Below, in pieces: positions 45,054 to 56,393 of a DNA stretch of 64,000 nucleotides. The stretch covers positions 1-64,000 of the forward strand of contig MCFE01000488.1 in NCBI GenBank assembly GCA_002104905.1, read 5' to 3'. This stretch comes from Basidiobolus meristosporus CBS 931.73 (taxonomy: Eukaryota; Basidiobolomycota; Basidiobolomycetes; Basidiobolales; Basidiobolaceae). Each line of letters begins with the position of its first letter. Position 1 is the first letter of the stretch. The notes beneath the pieces were generated by a model. That model had not been told where the DNA came from. It made no database searches and worked only from the letters and a program-made list of their open reading frames with translations. Both the position numbers and the translations under genes were made by a program.

Positions 45054-48000
45054 TCAAGTTGAGAACATGTTCAGGTTGTTCATAAGTCTTCCCATGAAGC
45101 TTTGCACTAAGCTTGGAATCGACGTCACCTTTGGATACTGCACCTTTGGCTCGGTGATTCTCTTGTTGGATTTTTCCAAATTGAGGTACCCGGGTGCATC
45201 GCTGGTGGAACCGCTTTCCTCTTCGTCCACGTCAGAGTCGGTTTCGGTGCTCTGCATCTCTAGCATATCGTCTATCGACACTTGAATTCCGGTTGAAGCA
45301 AGCAAATCTTGGAACTGGTGTGGGCTCTGAACATATCCGGAGTATTCGGATGTGTGCGGTGAGCTTGCAGACACTCGAAGCTTACCAAGAATAGAATCGG
45401 GCAAAGTCTCCAACCCTGCCTCCTTCATATATTTGCTCAAGATATCGGAGGGGATCGTTAGCTGATTGGTGTCCGGTCTTTCGATTTCCAACGTGCTAGC
45501 CCCCATGTTGGCCATCATACGTTTGCGAAGACGCTTGTACCGGCGGAGTTTGGTTTCGAACGTGTATATTTTTAGCGCCTGCAAGTCGTCGGAGAATTGA
45601 GCTTTTTTATCTTCACTAATACACTCACTAATAACATCACCAAGATCCACGGGCTCCTTGTTAAGGCCGATGCGCAGAGCAGTGAAGAGGCGCTCAAACC
45701 AAGCGATGAGTTGCTGGAATAGGCCATCGGTCCGCTGGCGATACAATGAGTGCACAAATCGATAAAAGGTTCCTTCGTATGCTTGAACCAACTCGGTGAA
45801 CTGTCGTAACGTTTGCGTTGGGTTCGAATCTAAAGGAAGGCTTAGTTACTGGGGAGCTCCATGTTACCTAGGCTGCTCAGACACTTACCTGCTTTCTGCT
45901 CATTGCTCTCCACCACCTTTATCAATTGATCGACGAAGCTGCTAATTTCCATTACAAAGTCGCTAATGTTGGCATCCTTGTAAACCTGAGCGAGGGGCTG
46001 GTAAAACATTGTCAAAATTTCCTTAAGAATGTCCCCGGTAACTCCCTCAAACAAGAGCTCAATGGTTAGCTCAGTGTTGCGAACTTGTGTGTAGAGAATC
46101 AACAAGCGGTACAGGCGACGAAGCTGCAAATCGGAAGAGTTGAAGTTGGCTTCAATTCTCTCGGACTCAGCACCCTCGGCGGAGGTAAGACTTTCTATGT
46201 TCCAATCTGTATCTAAGAGTTCCTGGGCAGTACCAGTCTTTTCTAGGTTTTCCTTGGCACTTTCTAGTAAGGCAACGGTATGATCATCAATACGCGGCTC
46301 TATGGTGGTATCTCTAATTACAGCAACCAGGCGCTCAAGATCAGAAGTGTCTAGACAGGTAAGGGATATTAGCATTTAAGCATGTGTGAGGCAGGGTGGC
46401 TAGAACATACCATTGTTGTTGTCGTAAGGGCGCTCTTCGGTGGAATTAACATAGTTGAAGAGTTTGTCGCAAAGAGTGTCATCGTTAATGGCAGCTCTTA
46501 ATACCTCAATGTCATCCTTTTTTTGCTTCACCGAGTCACTGAGATTAGCGCTTGCCACTCTGTTGTCAATAATGCATTAACATTGGTTTGCATCAGATGA
46601 GAGAGCAGTTTGCATTACCTTTGTACAATACTGGCGTGCCCGAATGGCTGTGTCAAGAATAGGTCAAGAATGCCTTTCATCATGGCGGTAGGGTTTGAGA
46701 TCTTCAAGATTCCTTTCAACGTACGGTAAGGAATCAACCCGTGCGTTTGTTGAAGTTGATGGAAATTGATGGATGCACTTTCGTCAGCGCAAAACACACG
46801 GTAGAGTGTTGCAGCAAGGCTTAAATCAGGGTGTCAGTATTAGAAGATTTGCTGCAAGTTGATAACTTCTAGTTCTATTCCTTACTTGATCCTGGCCAGC
46901 TCAATCATCTTCTGGTAATTGACGGGGAGCTGAGAAATATCCGGAACATCATGTAGGATCTGGGAGATTTGAGTGAAACCCCCTAATAACCAGGTCGGGT
47001 CAGATTGATTCTGTAGTTAGCGAGAGCAGCAGGTACATACCAGGCTCTAAGAGCTCTCTAGTGAATTGCTCTATCGACTCACGAAGCTCGATTGACTTGT
47101 CCTCGGCCACTTTCAAAATCTTCTGGTACTCCTCTGCACGTTGGGCAGTGAACCGTTCACGCTGCTCCTTATCAGCCACGTCAATAGATAAGAGCTGGAT
47201 TGGGGTGTCATTTAGGAAGCTTTTGGTCAAGCGGCTACGAGCAACCAATGGACTTGAGATCAGTACACGTAGATGCTTCTGAAGAGCAATACGATCTTTT
47301 TCGTAATAAAGCTGGCCCTCATGGGGATCCTTAAATTTGGGAGGTGGCGTTGGTATATCCAGAGTAGGAAATAGCCGATGAATCTAAATACGTAGTGTGA
47401 ATGTAGTGCAATATTGGATCACCCCATTCTATACTAACTTTGGTGATGAATTTTTGAATCTGTACGTCAGTTCGCCCAACAAAACGATCTACGCCCGGTT
47501 CCGCTTGTGTCTGAAGGATGAATAGCTAGGAGTTTACGTCGAGTTAGTATTGTGGTTGGCAAGGAGATGGAGTGGCGAAATGATCATCATACGGGCTTCT
47601 CTTTCTCTCTTATCAACCCTTTCTCGGACACACGTCTCACTGCAACAATGGAGACCGGGTGGTTTGCTTGCTCGTTCTTCCCCTCGAGATTTGCCTCTAC
47701 GTGCGATGTCTCGGCTTCGGGAAGCTTCGGGTCTCGATCATTGAGCTTGTTTTCCTTCACTGTTGCGATTCCGGTGTTGAAGAGCAACACAAGACCATGC
47801 TCGACTTTGTTTGCAAGGCGCTCACGCTTACTTGCCTCATTCTTACCGACAGCATAAGTGCCAAATCTCAGCTTGCCGTATGCATCAAGGAACTGCTGGA
47901 TCTTATGCCACAATCCAGGGTCGGCATATCTAAGGAATGGAAACTCCAATACAAAATTGTTGAAGGCATAACGGAGAAGAGGAGTTTCTGAGGACACTGG

Positions 48001-48325
48001 TATCGACTCCGCTATCGACAGTTGTGAAGTGGTTTCCTCAATAGTGGAGTCCTTGTTAGAGGAACGGAAATAAGAGGTGATATTCGAGAGGCGGGACTGG
48101 CGGGCCTTTGGAGCTTGTAGAATCGTTGCATCATGGAACAAGTCCTGTAAAGATAGCGAATCTCGAAGGAGTCGAAATTCAGTGGAGATCTCCCTAGCGA
48201 GTAAATCTCGCTTTAAGATTTCATCCTCGGTCTTGGTTATCTGGATTGCAGCTAAAGAACAAACCGAGTCAGCCAAAAGTGGACTACTACTGTTAAGAGA
48301 CGAGACAATAATTACCAGAGGTCAT
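45054..48325 (-). CDS. PX-associated protein of the yeast YPR097W type
   Basis: Nine exons give 927 residues: 48325-48316, 48251-47593, 47525-47439, 47383-47041, 46982-46886, 46819-46619, 46559-46411, 46350-45889 and 45829-45054. The first exon codes only three full codons. The order of features matches the fungal family with a PX-associated N-terminal domain (~60-130, FNNFVLEFPFLRYADPGLW), a PX-like lipid-binding region (~150-300) and a large helical C-terminal domain (DUF3818 type). The PX segment keeps FVGRTDVQIQKFITK, LFPTLDIPTPPPK and the following helix. Yeast YPR097W binds phosphoinositides and has been linked to lipid handling. A role in membrane-lipid organisation is therefore inferred. 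A Ser/Asp/Glu-rich acidic patch lies near the C-terminus. The family name is secure; the function is not. Confidence 0.88.
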
Positions 48326-49507
48326 CTTGGAAGAGTTACGTGGTTACCGGCAGCGTACCAGAGTTTATAGAAAATCAAAAACGTGCGATATCTAGATAAG
48401 ACTGTTAAAGCCCATGGCCAAACAAATTCATCCAAATTCGTATGTAATACGACGGATATACTTGCATATGTATAGATGATGGAATGACATATATTTGTCC
48501 ATAATCACTGGTTATTATGACCAAACTGTAAGTAAGCATTAGGTGCGGACTATCCGATCAACGGTTGTACGTGGAATTGATTCAGAGCTGACAATGATAT
48601 GTATCTATGCCATTGTAAACAGCAACATCAAGCTTGGATTTCGGATGACGTCATGTACGATATGAGTTAAGAGGAATGATCTATTTATAGATGATACATC
48701 ATTGCTGTTCCACCAAGCCACCAGCATTTCTGGGTTAGACAATAGTTCAGCAGGTGACGTTTACTGGACACTGTCCTCTTCAGGCCCTGATCCCAGATAC
48801 AATTATTTCCCAGTTCAGACAAGAATAGAATTAGAGCCATATGTTCCCGACAGTCGCGCAAATATTTCGCATCGGCGCTCACACAGCTAGCTGAGTTCCA
48901 AAGTGCCACTCCCATTACTGAACGTACCTACCGAATGAACAATAAACAGGGAATACAGCTAATACCGAAAGCACAGCAAGAGACGATTGTTCCGACCCGT
49001 CACCGATCAGACTGCCAACTGAGCTCTTACAACAAGTAATTCACTGCACATCGAGTATGAAATATCATGTGATTTCACCGAAGGAGTACAATGTCTGAAT
49101 ACAAGGTGTGCTCGGCTCTTGCTCATCAAAAAACTGCAGCTGCCAAGAGATTTTGGACCGATGTAACAATGCATGTCCAGACGGCCAGGCGTCCACCCCA
49201 CTCATGAAATACTAGATGTTATTTCAGCCTTTACAAACTACATTGGAATCAGTCCAGCTCATTGTTTTGTTACATGTTCATTTGATTCAAATCTCTATGA
49301 TCCTGACCAATCTGGATTGAACCATTGTGCCATCATGAGTTGCATTGTATTTAGCTAATTTGGCACTGTTAATTCGATGGATCTGAGGTTAATCTGAAAT
49401 CTGTCGTAAGCTCTACGTTTTATGGCCTATAGTTATAGTGGTCTTGTGATAAAAGCCCCATTTCTAAGTTAGTGCCCTTGACAAAACATTCCACATACAT
49501 CCCAAAT
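48326..49507. other. Divergent intergenic region
   Basis: About 1.2 kb holding the promoters of the PX-associated gene and the secreted 2H-like gene. No gene supported. A GATAAAAG TATA-like sequence lies near 49447. Confidence 0.55.
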
Positions 49508-50155
49508 ATGCGACTGTCCTCTGTTTGCGCCGCATTAATAGCCATAGCTATTACCTGCAGTGAGGGAAGTGATATAGTCCCGCATCCTTCCAAAAGTACC
49601 TTTACTCTGGCTCGAGAGGCCCTGGATGGCCGACGTAGCCGCTTTATGCCTCATCTTGGCACTGCCCCTTTCACAAATTGGCTCGGGATGACTTTAGATT
49701 TTTCGCTTGTTGAACCTTTACTTCAGGAGGTTAATGCAACAATTGATAAGCCTCTACAGAGCCGCAACGAGGCACACATTACGGTCATCACTCCTCCAGA
49801 ATATGACAATATCTTGTCGAAGGTAGGCATTACCATGGAGGACATCAATGAAATAGCTTTAGAAAATGGCATTCAGGAATCGAAAGTGCAGACGCTCTGT
49901 CTTGGCCGCACAGCGGCGAAGCTGGAGGGTCTGGATCAAGAAGCCTACCAAATAATTGTGAAGAGTAGAAACCTCTTGAAAATTAGACAAGACGTCTTCG
50001 AGCTGTTTGTCTGCAATGGGGGAGAGCCTAGCCACTTCGCGCCCAGCAATTATTACCCCCATATAACGGTCGGTTATCTACATCGAGACCTATTTGAGCA
50101 GGACGGTGTTTTCAAGGGGACAAATGCCTGCTGGGCTAACCTCAGGCTTGTTTGA
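49508..50155 (+). CDS. Secreted 2H-phosphoesterase-like protein
   Basis: A single-exon protein of 215 residues. The first ~20 residues form a signal peptide (RLSSV, then an Ala/Ile core, CSEGS), so it should enter the secretory pathway. Two His-x-Thr motifs, H90-I-T92 and H185-I-T187, are each flanked by hydrophobic residues (AHITVIT and YPHITVGYL). This is the defining pattern of the 2H phosphoesterase superfamily, which hydrolyses or ligates 2',3'-cyclic phosphates and related substrates in RNA. The spacing of ~95 residues is within the family range. The substrate is unknown, and a secreted location is unusual for RNA-end enzymes. The frame opens upstream at a GTG, but the first ATG at 49508 gives the signal peptide directly. 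A DUF or Swiss-army-knife subfamily membership was not testable here. Confidence 0.82.
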   Translation: MRLSSVCAALIAIAITCSEGSDIVPHPSKSTFTLAREALDGRRSRFMPHLGTAPFTNWLGMTLDFSLVEPLLQEVNATIDKPLQSRNEAHITVITPPEYDNILSKVGITMEDINEIALENGIQESKVQTLCLGRTAAKLEGLDQEAYQIIVKSRNLLKIRQDVFELFVCNGGEPSHFAPSNYYPHITVGYLHRDLFEQDGVFKGTNACWANLRLV

Positions 50156-51317
50156 TTTCTGGTTTAATTTGTATGCACACCCATTAAGCAACGAAACTCA
50201 TAAGGGCCATATCCTGTTGTTTGATTTGTTGTTTGGCATTTAGGCCCTATATTTATATTGAGTAAATTTCATATATGATCTGCCCATAAGCACCAAGAGG
50301 TTGCAGGTGATTGCGGCATATGGATGATACCATGTTGATTTCAAATGCGAGAATTATGGGCTTGATGACTGCGGGCGGAATGATTTGCTGGGCGGGGCAC
50401 TCTTGGATAGCCTGTGGCATCGGTAAGCCAGGTAAAACCAGTACATCAAGCCTTGGACCATGTGAAGAGTAACCATCATGGCAGGTTTCCATGGAGCTAG
50501 CTAGTAAGCAGCGTCGGAATGATTCCAGGAGAGTTTCATCGGATTGTATCAATCTCTTGGGGAGACGTTTTTCTCCTCATTGAAGTGGCCGAAATCCTTG
50601 GCATTGTCATTTAGTTTTCAATTAAGAGACATAATCGCGAGATGTATCATCCCCTACTGGTGATATACTATATTGTCTTGCTGGACAATCCACTTGTCAG
50701 AATCCAGGGCCAATGAGATGAAGGTGTCAAGTGCACTTCCAATGGAACGGACAGGAGTTGCGGCGTATCGGTTTAGGCTGAGGGATGTGATTGTTGTAAA
50801 TGAGAAACTAATGGTAAAGGATGGTGGTGTCGCGACAGCCCAATCAATGGTGCATTGATCGAGGAGAGCCCTATGATCGCTTTTGTGCATCTAATTTTTT
50901 CCAATGTAGGATTGCATGAACACGGAGATTCATGAAATTGATCATATACGGGGTTGCTCTATCCAATCACGTTACTCAACCATTCGGAGGAGATCCAGAA
51001 GCGTAGATCCAACCTTTGCTGGAATATAAGCATTCCATATATTTATTTGCTTCGCCGGCTGTCCGTTGTTGTTTACCTTCTAGCGTTCAAGCCAGTCTCG
51101 ACTCTACACAAGTGCCTAGTTCCATCAAATAACTCGATAGACCATTACTTGTGGCTTGTTTATGATAATCCGAAGACAGACCAAAAAACCTTCGTAAACC
51201 TTCACGCCATTTCGTCACGTACGTTGCAGTTGCGGCACTTCGCAGCCTTCCCTCGAATATCAGCACACCGTCCTTTTGGCACCCAAACCGCTTTAGGTAA
51301 AAGCCACGAACAAGGCC
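50156..51317. other. Intergenic with a low-confidence minus-strand frame
   Basis: About 1.2 kb. An ATG-started minus-strand frame at 50890-50654 (78 codons) reads protein-like toward its end (ALDTFISLALDSDKWIVQQDN), reminiscent of an NTF2-like/SnoaL C-terminus. It could not be extended into a full gene. It may be a fragment or chance. Confidence 0.35.
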
Positions 51318-52625
51318 ATGATTCTCGAGTCACCAACCAACCAGCTTATCATACTGTCCTTGGTGTGCTGCTTTGTGGTTGGGACCTACAATATCTATTA
51401 CAGTTTGGGGGGCTTGGGCGGGGACAACTCCTCCGTTCCGATATGGAATAATGTGGCGCTCTATGCCTCATTTTCCCTGTGTTCTTTGGTCTCTGGAACG
51501 GTGCATAACCTCTTGGGCCCTCGAATCAGCATCATGCTTGGCAGCATACCCTACATTCTGTATGTGTGCTTTCTTTGGATCTATAGAGAAACCCAGGTAG
51601 CCTTTCTCACAGTTATAGGCGCAGTGATTCTCGGGGCAGGTGCATCGCTATTGTGGACAGCGGCCGGCACCGTCATTATGGCCTATCCAATGGAGAACCA
51701 GAAGGGACGGTTTTTTGGGATTTTTTGGATCTTGTTCAATCTGGGCTCTCTCATTAGTGGATTTTTACCCTTCTTTTCACCGGAATTAAAGTACATCACC
51801 ATATGGTTCTTGTGTCTAATGGCTTTTGGTCTATGTCTCTCATACTTTCTGGTTTCTCCCGCAAGGGTGATACGTGAAAATGGGTCTCGGGTGACCAGTA
51901 AAACTGGGTTCAATATCAGCCACGAGCTTCACCAGATCCCGAGAACCTTGCTCAAAAAGAACATCCTATTCCTGGTACCAATCTTCTTCTACACCAACTT
52001 CTACTACAGCTACCGACTGGGCCACTTCACCCACGAGCTATTCACCGACCGCACCGTGACATTCAATACCATCTGCTATTGGGCCTCCCAGATGCTGGGT
52101 GCCTTCACCTTTGGCCAGTACCTGGACAATCCCCTGTGTGTTCGCTCGAAAAAAGCCCAGCTTGGGCTGGTGTTCATTGGGTTCTTCTTTACGATTACCT
52201 GGGTTGGCTGTCTTCTCATGGAGCTGAAATACAGCGCTGTAGTCAGCCTGCGGGTAGATATCCTGGATGACTCCTACAGCGCGTCCTTGGTGTTAATCCT
52301 CTTGAGCGGGTTCTCCGACGCTACCATTCAAAGTTGGTGCTACTGGATGATGGGAACTACCACCAACAACGTGATGATCCTGTCGCGACATGCTGGCTTC
52401 TACAAAGCAATTCAAAGCGCAGGGACTGCGGTCGCTTGGTACGCAAGTTTGCTGGGGATCTCGTCCATCACTTGGGTAGTGGTGGTGTGGGTGTTGCTGT
52501 ATGTCGCTCTGGGATTTGCCTACTTCGCCACCAGGGGCGTGACGAACACGAATTGCCACCTCGGGATGACTAGACATTTCAATGACTCCCCAGAAAACAC
52601 CCTCTATAACTCGCAGCTTACTTGA
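51318..52625 (+). CDS. UNC93-like major-facilitator membrane protein
   Basis: A single-exon, 435-residue integral membrane protein with about 10-12 hydrophobic helices. The sequence features (GGLGGDNSSVPIWNNVALY near the first helices, LGAGASLLWTAAGTVIMAY, and FGIFWILFNLGSLISGFLP in the middle) are those of the fungal UNC93/DUF895 group of the major facilitator superfamily. Animal UNC93 proteins regulate ion channels or receptor trafficking. The fungal members are presumed transporters of unknown substrate in the plasma or vacuolar membrane. No signal peptide, and the first ATG leads directly into a helix. The C-terminus is a short polar tail. It is followed by the remodeller gene on the same strand but at ~650 bp distance. 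Confidence 0.9.
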   Translation: MILESPTNQLIILSLVCCFVVGTYNIYYSLGGLGGDNSSVPIWNNVALYASFSLCSLVSGTVHNLLGPRISIMLGSIPYILYVCFLWIYRETQVAFLTVIGAVILGAGASLLWTAAGTVIMAYPMENQKGRFFGIFWILFNLGSLISGFLPFFSPELKYITIWFLCLMAFGLCLSYFLVSPARVIRENGSRVTSKTGFNISHELHQIPRTLLKKNILFLVPIFFYTNFYYSYRLGHFTHELFTDRTVTFNTICYWASQMLGAFTFGQYLDNPLCVRSKKAQLGLVFIGFFFTITWVGCLLMELKYSAVVSLRVDILDDSYSASLVLILLSGFSDATIQSWCYWMMGTTTNNVMILSRHAGFYKAIQSAGTAVAWYASLLGISSITWVVVVWVLLYVALGFAYFATRGVTNTNCHLGMTRHFNDSPENTLYNSQLT

Positions 52626-53269
52626 GATGCGGAGGCTCGAAGGTGATTGGCACTCGGCACATCACTAGTCCTGGAGTAAGAATATACGTGAATCTGGAGT
52701 GAGCTTGCTATTTGCTAAAGCCATTGTACATACATCGGAATATATTGACATCTCCATCAGAAATGCCAACTCAGCGAGCAGGCTGATACCATGGGTAGCA
52801 AATCGAACTAATCTCTAATGAATCACTTCCTCATAACGTGGATTCAATAAACACTGGTTACGATGATCACTTGAATTATGCGGCAACCTCCCAACTCTTA
52901 TCCTTACAGTGGCATTCATTGCTCTGGATGCCTATGGAACAAACAATCTGGCCAAATCCTAGCCATCCCCGAGCACACCGGATATGGTAAGTCAACAATT
53001 TTTTCCACAAACACAGTTTGGGATTTTTTTCAACAGCAAAGCGGTTTATGACTGGACGGCCTCAAAACAAAACATCCCGCTGAAACGTGACCAATGGTTT
53101 GATTGTGCCAGTGTTATCATGGATTTAATCAATCACGTTTTGTTATCTGTTGCGGTTAACATAAACCTTTTTTTGCTCCTGGCTGCTGAGATACTTCTAT
53201 CTAAAGTGTGTTCATACGTGCGTCAATATATTTCGATTGTAGTTTGGGAATTGGCGAAGCCTATTTGAA
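52626..53269. other. Intergenic, upstream of the remodeller
   Basis: About 640 bp. An ATG-started 94-codon frame (52984-53268) has one hydrophobic segment but begins on a splice-donor-like ATGGTAAGT and matches nothing known, so it is not called. Confidence 0.5.
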
Positions 53270-56200
53270 ATGCTTGGAATCAGTGCTCACGAGAGTTTAA
53301 TTAAGCCCACGGTCAAAGTAAGTTTTCGTTCTCCCGCTCCCACCAAACTTGTTCCTGACCCGATAGTAGAGTGAGGTCATGCCTGAGAGCCCAGAGACTA
53401 GGGAGGCCATGCTGTGTCAGGTAAACCTGGGGATTCTTGCACTCTACTTTCCAATGGAGGCCTAAACCACACTTACGTGTTTCTTAGCCTATTGCTACCT
53501 CAGAGAATGGTGAATCTGAGGTGTTGGTAAAGGAGGACTCCCCTGAAGAGAAGCCAGCATCGGGGGCGGTGAAAGCGGAGGATTCTGGTGAGCCCAAAGA
53601 GCTGACCGAAAGACAACAGGTACATTTCATGGTAGCCCTGGGTGGCAGTGCGTCTGCCATCAACACCACTAGCTTACTGACTGGCGGGTCCAATGACTGT
53701 CTTAGGCAATGGCAGATTTCAAGCGGGATACAGAGAATAGCCGATTAAACCGACTCAACTACCTCTTGGAAAAGTCCACCTTGTACTCTCAATTTCTCAC
53801 CCAAAAGTTGGAGAAAGAGCAACAGGAAAAGCGGGACAAAGCTTTAGATCAGAAGCAGGCGAGCACTAACGCCACAACCAGAAAAAGCACCCGCGGTCGT
53901 AAGCGAAAGAACCCAGAGAACGAAGCTTTCGATGAGATCAGTGAATTGGTGAGTTTTGAGCAGCCCTGTGTCCGTGCAAGAGGTTCCTTTGTAACCAGCG
54001 ACTTTAGGAACTTGCCAAACGACACAAAAATGAAAATGGCAAAGCCAGCACCCCATCGGCACTGGGCCAAAACGTATCCGCTCGTCAGCCTATCTTGCTC
54101 ACTGGTGGTATCATGAAAGAGTACCAGTTGGCAGGCCTTGAATGGCTGGTCTCGCTCTATGAGAATGGATTGAACGGGATTTTGGCCGATGAAATGGGCC
54201 TCGGGAAGGTGTGTGCCCTTTTGTGGATCTGTGTGTCATGGGCTGCCTAATTGACATTACTGTACTAGACCCTTCAGACCATCAGTTTCTTTGCGTACCT
54301 GCGAGAGCGTAACGTTTGGGGGCCATTTTTGGTCGTCGCTCCCATGTCCACCCTATCCAACTGGGTGAATGAGTTCAACAAGTACGCTTCTTGTTTTGCC
54401 AACTACCGTCTCGCAGTCACTCACGCTCGAATCTAGGTTCACTCCATCCATCCCAGTTGTCCTTTATCACGGTACGCCTGATGAACGAGCTGAATTACGT
54501 AAAAAGCGCATGAAGAAGCTGGGCGAGACTTTCCCCGTGGTGGTGACGTCTTATGAGTTAATCATCAACGACCGGAAATTCCTTCAAGTAAGTCCAAGCA
54601 ATGAGCCCCGAGTGGATATCGGTCAATTAACACAGAGCTAGAAATATGCATGGAAATACTTGGTGATAGATGAAGGGCATCGTATCAAGAACATGAACTG
54701 CAAGCTAGTTCAGGAGCTTAAGCAATACCGCAGTGCCAATCGGTTGTTGCTAACTGGAACACCATTGCAGGTTGGTCCGAGATATGTTGTTCGAATCGAG
54801 ATTAAGATCGTGCGCCTCATGTTCCCTATCCACAGAACAATCTATTGGAGCTCTGGTCATTGCTCAACTTCCTGCTCCCAGATATCTTCGATAGCGTCGA
54901 CATCTTCCAAAGCTGGTTCGACTTCAATGACCTGACTGACCAGAAAGGCAGAGATAAGGTCATCAATGACGAATCGCAGCACAATATTGTTTCCAAGCTT
55001 CATCACATCCTCAAGCCGTTCCTATTACGACGACTCAAATCGGATGGTACCTGCAGCCTCATCCCCTTTGCTCTTGGCCAGCCGTCTAACAGATTTGCTA
55101 TATGTAGTTGAGTTGGGACTACCCAAGAAAAGAGAGTATGTCCTTTACGCCCCAATGACTGCCAAGCAGAGGGAGTACTACGATGCAATCCTAAACAATC
55201 AGATGAGGAGCTTCTTGAAGAAGCGCATGGGTATTGAGGACTGTGAGATAACCAACGAACCTGAAGGTATGTTCATCCGGGCTTGCCGCGTAGTCTTTCT
55301 TCTTTGCTGAGCCCAACTTCGTAATGTTTATAAGGTCGGAGCCGTCGTCGTTCTACCAAGAAAGATGTAAACTATGCGACGGTATCGGACAGCAAGTTCT
55401 TTAAAGAGCTGGAGAACGCTGAGGCAGCCGAGGAGGAAGCCTCTCTCGACATGACTAGCACTAGTGAGAGCAGTAAGTCCGTTTTGCCGCATGCCATGCA
55501 TAGCGCAGTGGAACCTAACCCAAACCTCGTCTCCAGAACCCGGCATGTTGAAGCTAAAGCACATGAAGTTGCAAATGGTCATGACGCAACTATGCAAAGC
55601 GTGTAACCATCCATACTTGTTCGATGGCCCTTACGATGAAGAGACTGGCTACCTTAACGTGACTGAGGACCTCAAGGCGTCCAGCGGAAAAATGATCCTC
55701 TTGGATCAATTACTCACAGCACTTATTAGCAGAGGACATCGCGTCTTAATTTTCTCTCAGATGACCACGATGCTGGATATCATTGAGGACTGGTTGATGA
55801 TTATGAAGGGCTGGAAATGTTGTCGGATCGATGGCACGGTTGGCCAGGACACACGGCGAGACCAGATCCGCGAATTCAATGACAGCGACATCGAGATCTT
55901 TTTGCTCAGCACTCGTGCCGGTGGGCTGGGTATCAACCTGACTGCGGCCGACACGGTCATTCTGTTCGACAACGATTGGAACCCCCAGATGGATCTTCAG
56001 GCTCAGGATCGTGTCCATCGTATTGGCCAAACAAAGCCGGTCATTATTTATCGATTTGTCACGTCCAACTCCATTGAGTCGAAAATCTTGGATCGCGCCA
56101 ACAGCAAACGAACCCTCGAAAAGCTGGTGATACACAAAGGGCAGTTCAAGGGGAACAACAAGAACCAGGTGAACTTGAAGCTGGAGGATCTGATGGAGAT

Positions 56201-56393
56201 TCTTGAGAATGGCGATGAGAACTCGAAGGTGATTCAAAACGGAGATGCCGTACTGTCCGAAGAGGATCTTGAGAAGATCCTCGATCGCTCTCCGGAGGCG
56301 TATGAAAGGTCCACGAAGCAAGACGCTGGAAGTACATTCAAACAAGTCAACACTGCCGCTGATGAGCAAAACGATGCGCTTAGTTCGATGTAG
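53270..56393 (+). CDS. HELLS: SNF2-family chromatin remodeller, HELLS/LSH/DDM1 type
   Basis: Twelve exons give about 810 residues: 53270-53317, 53370-53420, 53488-53619, 53706-53948, 54008-54208, 54269-54381, 54437-54587, 54642-54770, 54836-55046, 55108-55266, 55335-55472 and 55537-56393. The start at 53270 rests on a GTAAGT/TAG intron that keeps frame; ATG 53379 is the alternative. Before the ATPase is [18 protein letters not shown], the coiled segment typical of HELLS/LSH. ATPase motifs: DEMGLGKT (Walker A, split by an intron), DEGHRIKN (the DEGH box), LTGTPLQN, then [12 protein letters not shown] and [11 protein letters not shown]. The C-terminus ends with [15 protein letters not shown], again family-specific. 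LSH/DDM1 proteins slide nucleosomes in heterochromatin and support DNA methylation and transposon silencing; fungal homologs (Irc5, MUS-30) act in genome stability. Nuclear. Confidence 0.93.

Noticed and set aside
52984-53268. ATG-started 94-codon frame before the remodeller
   Set aside because: Its ATG overlaps a donor-like GTAAGT, it matches nothing known, and it ends directly before the likely first remodeller exon.
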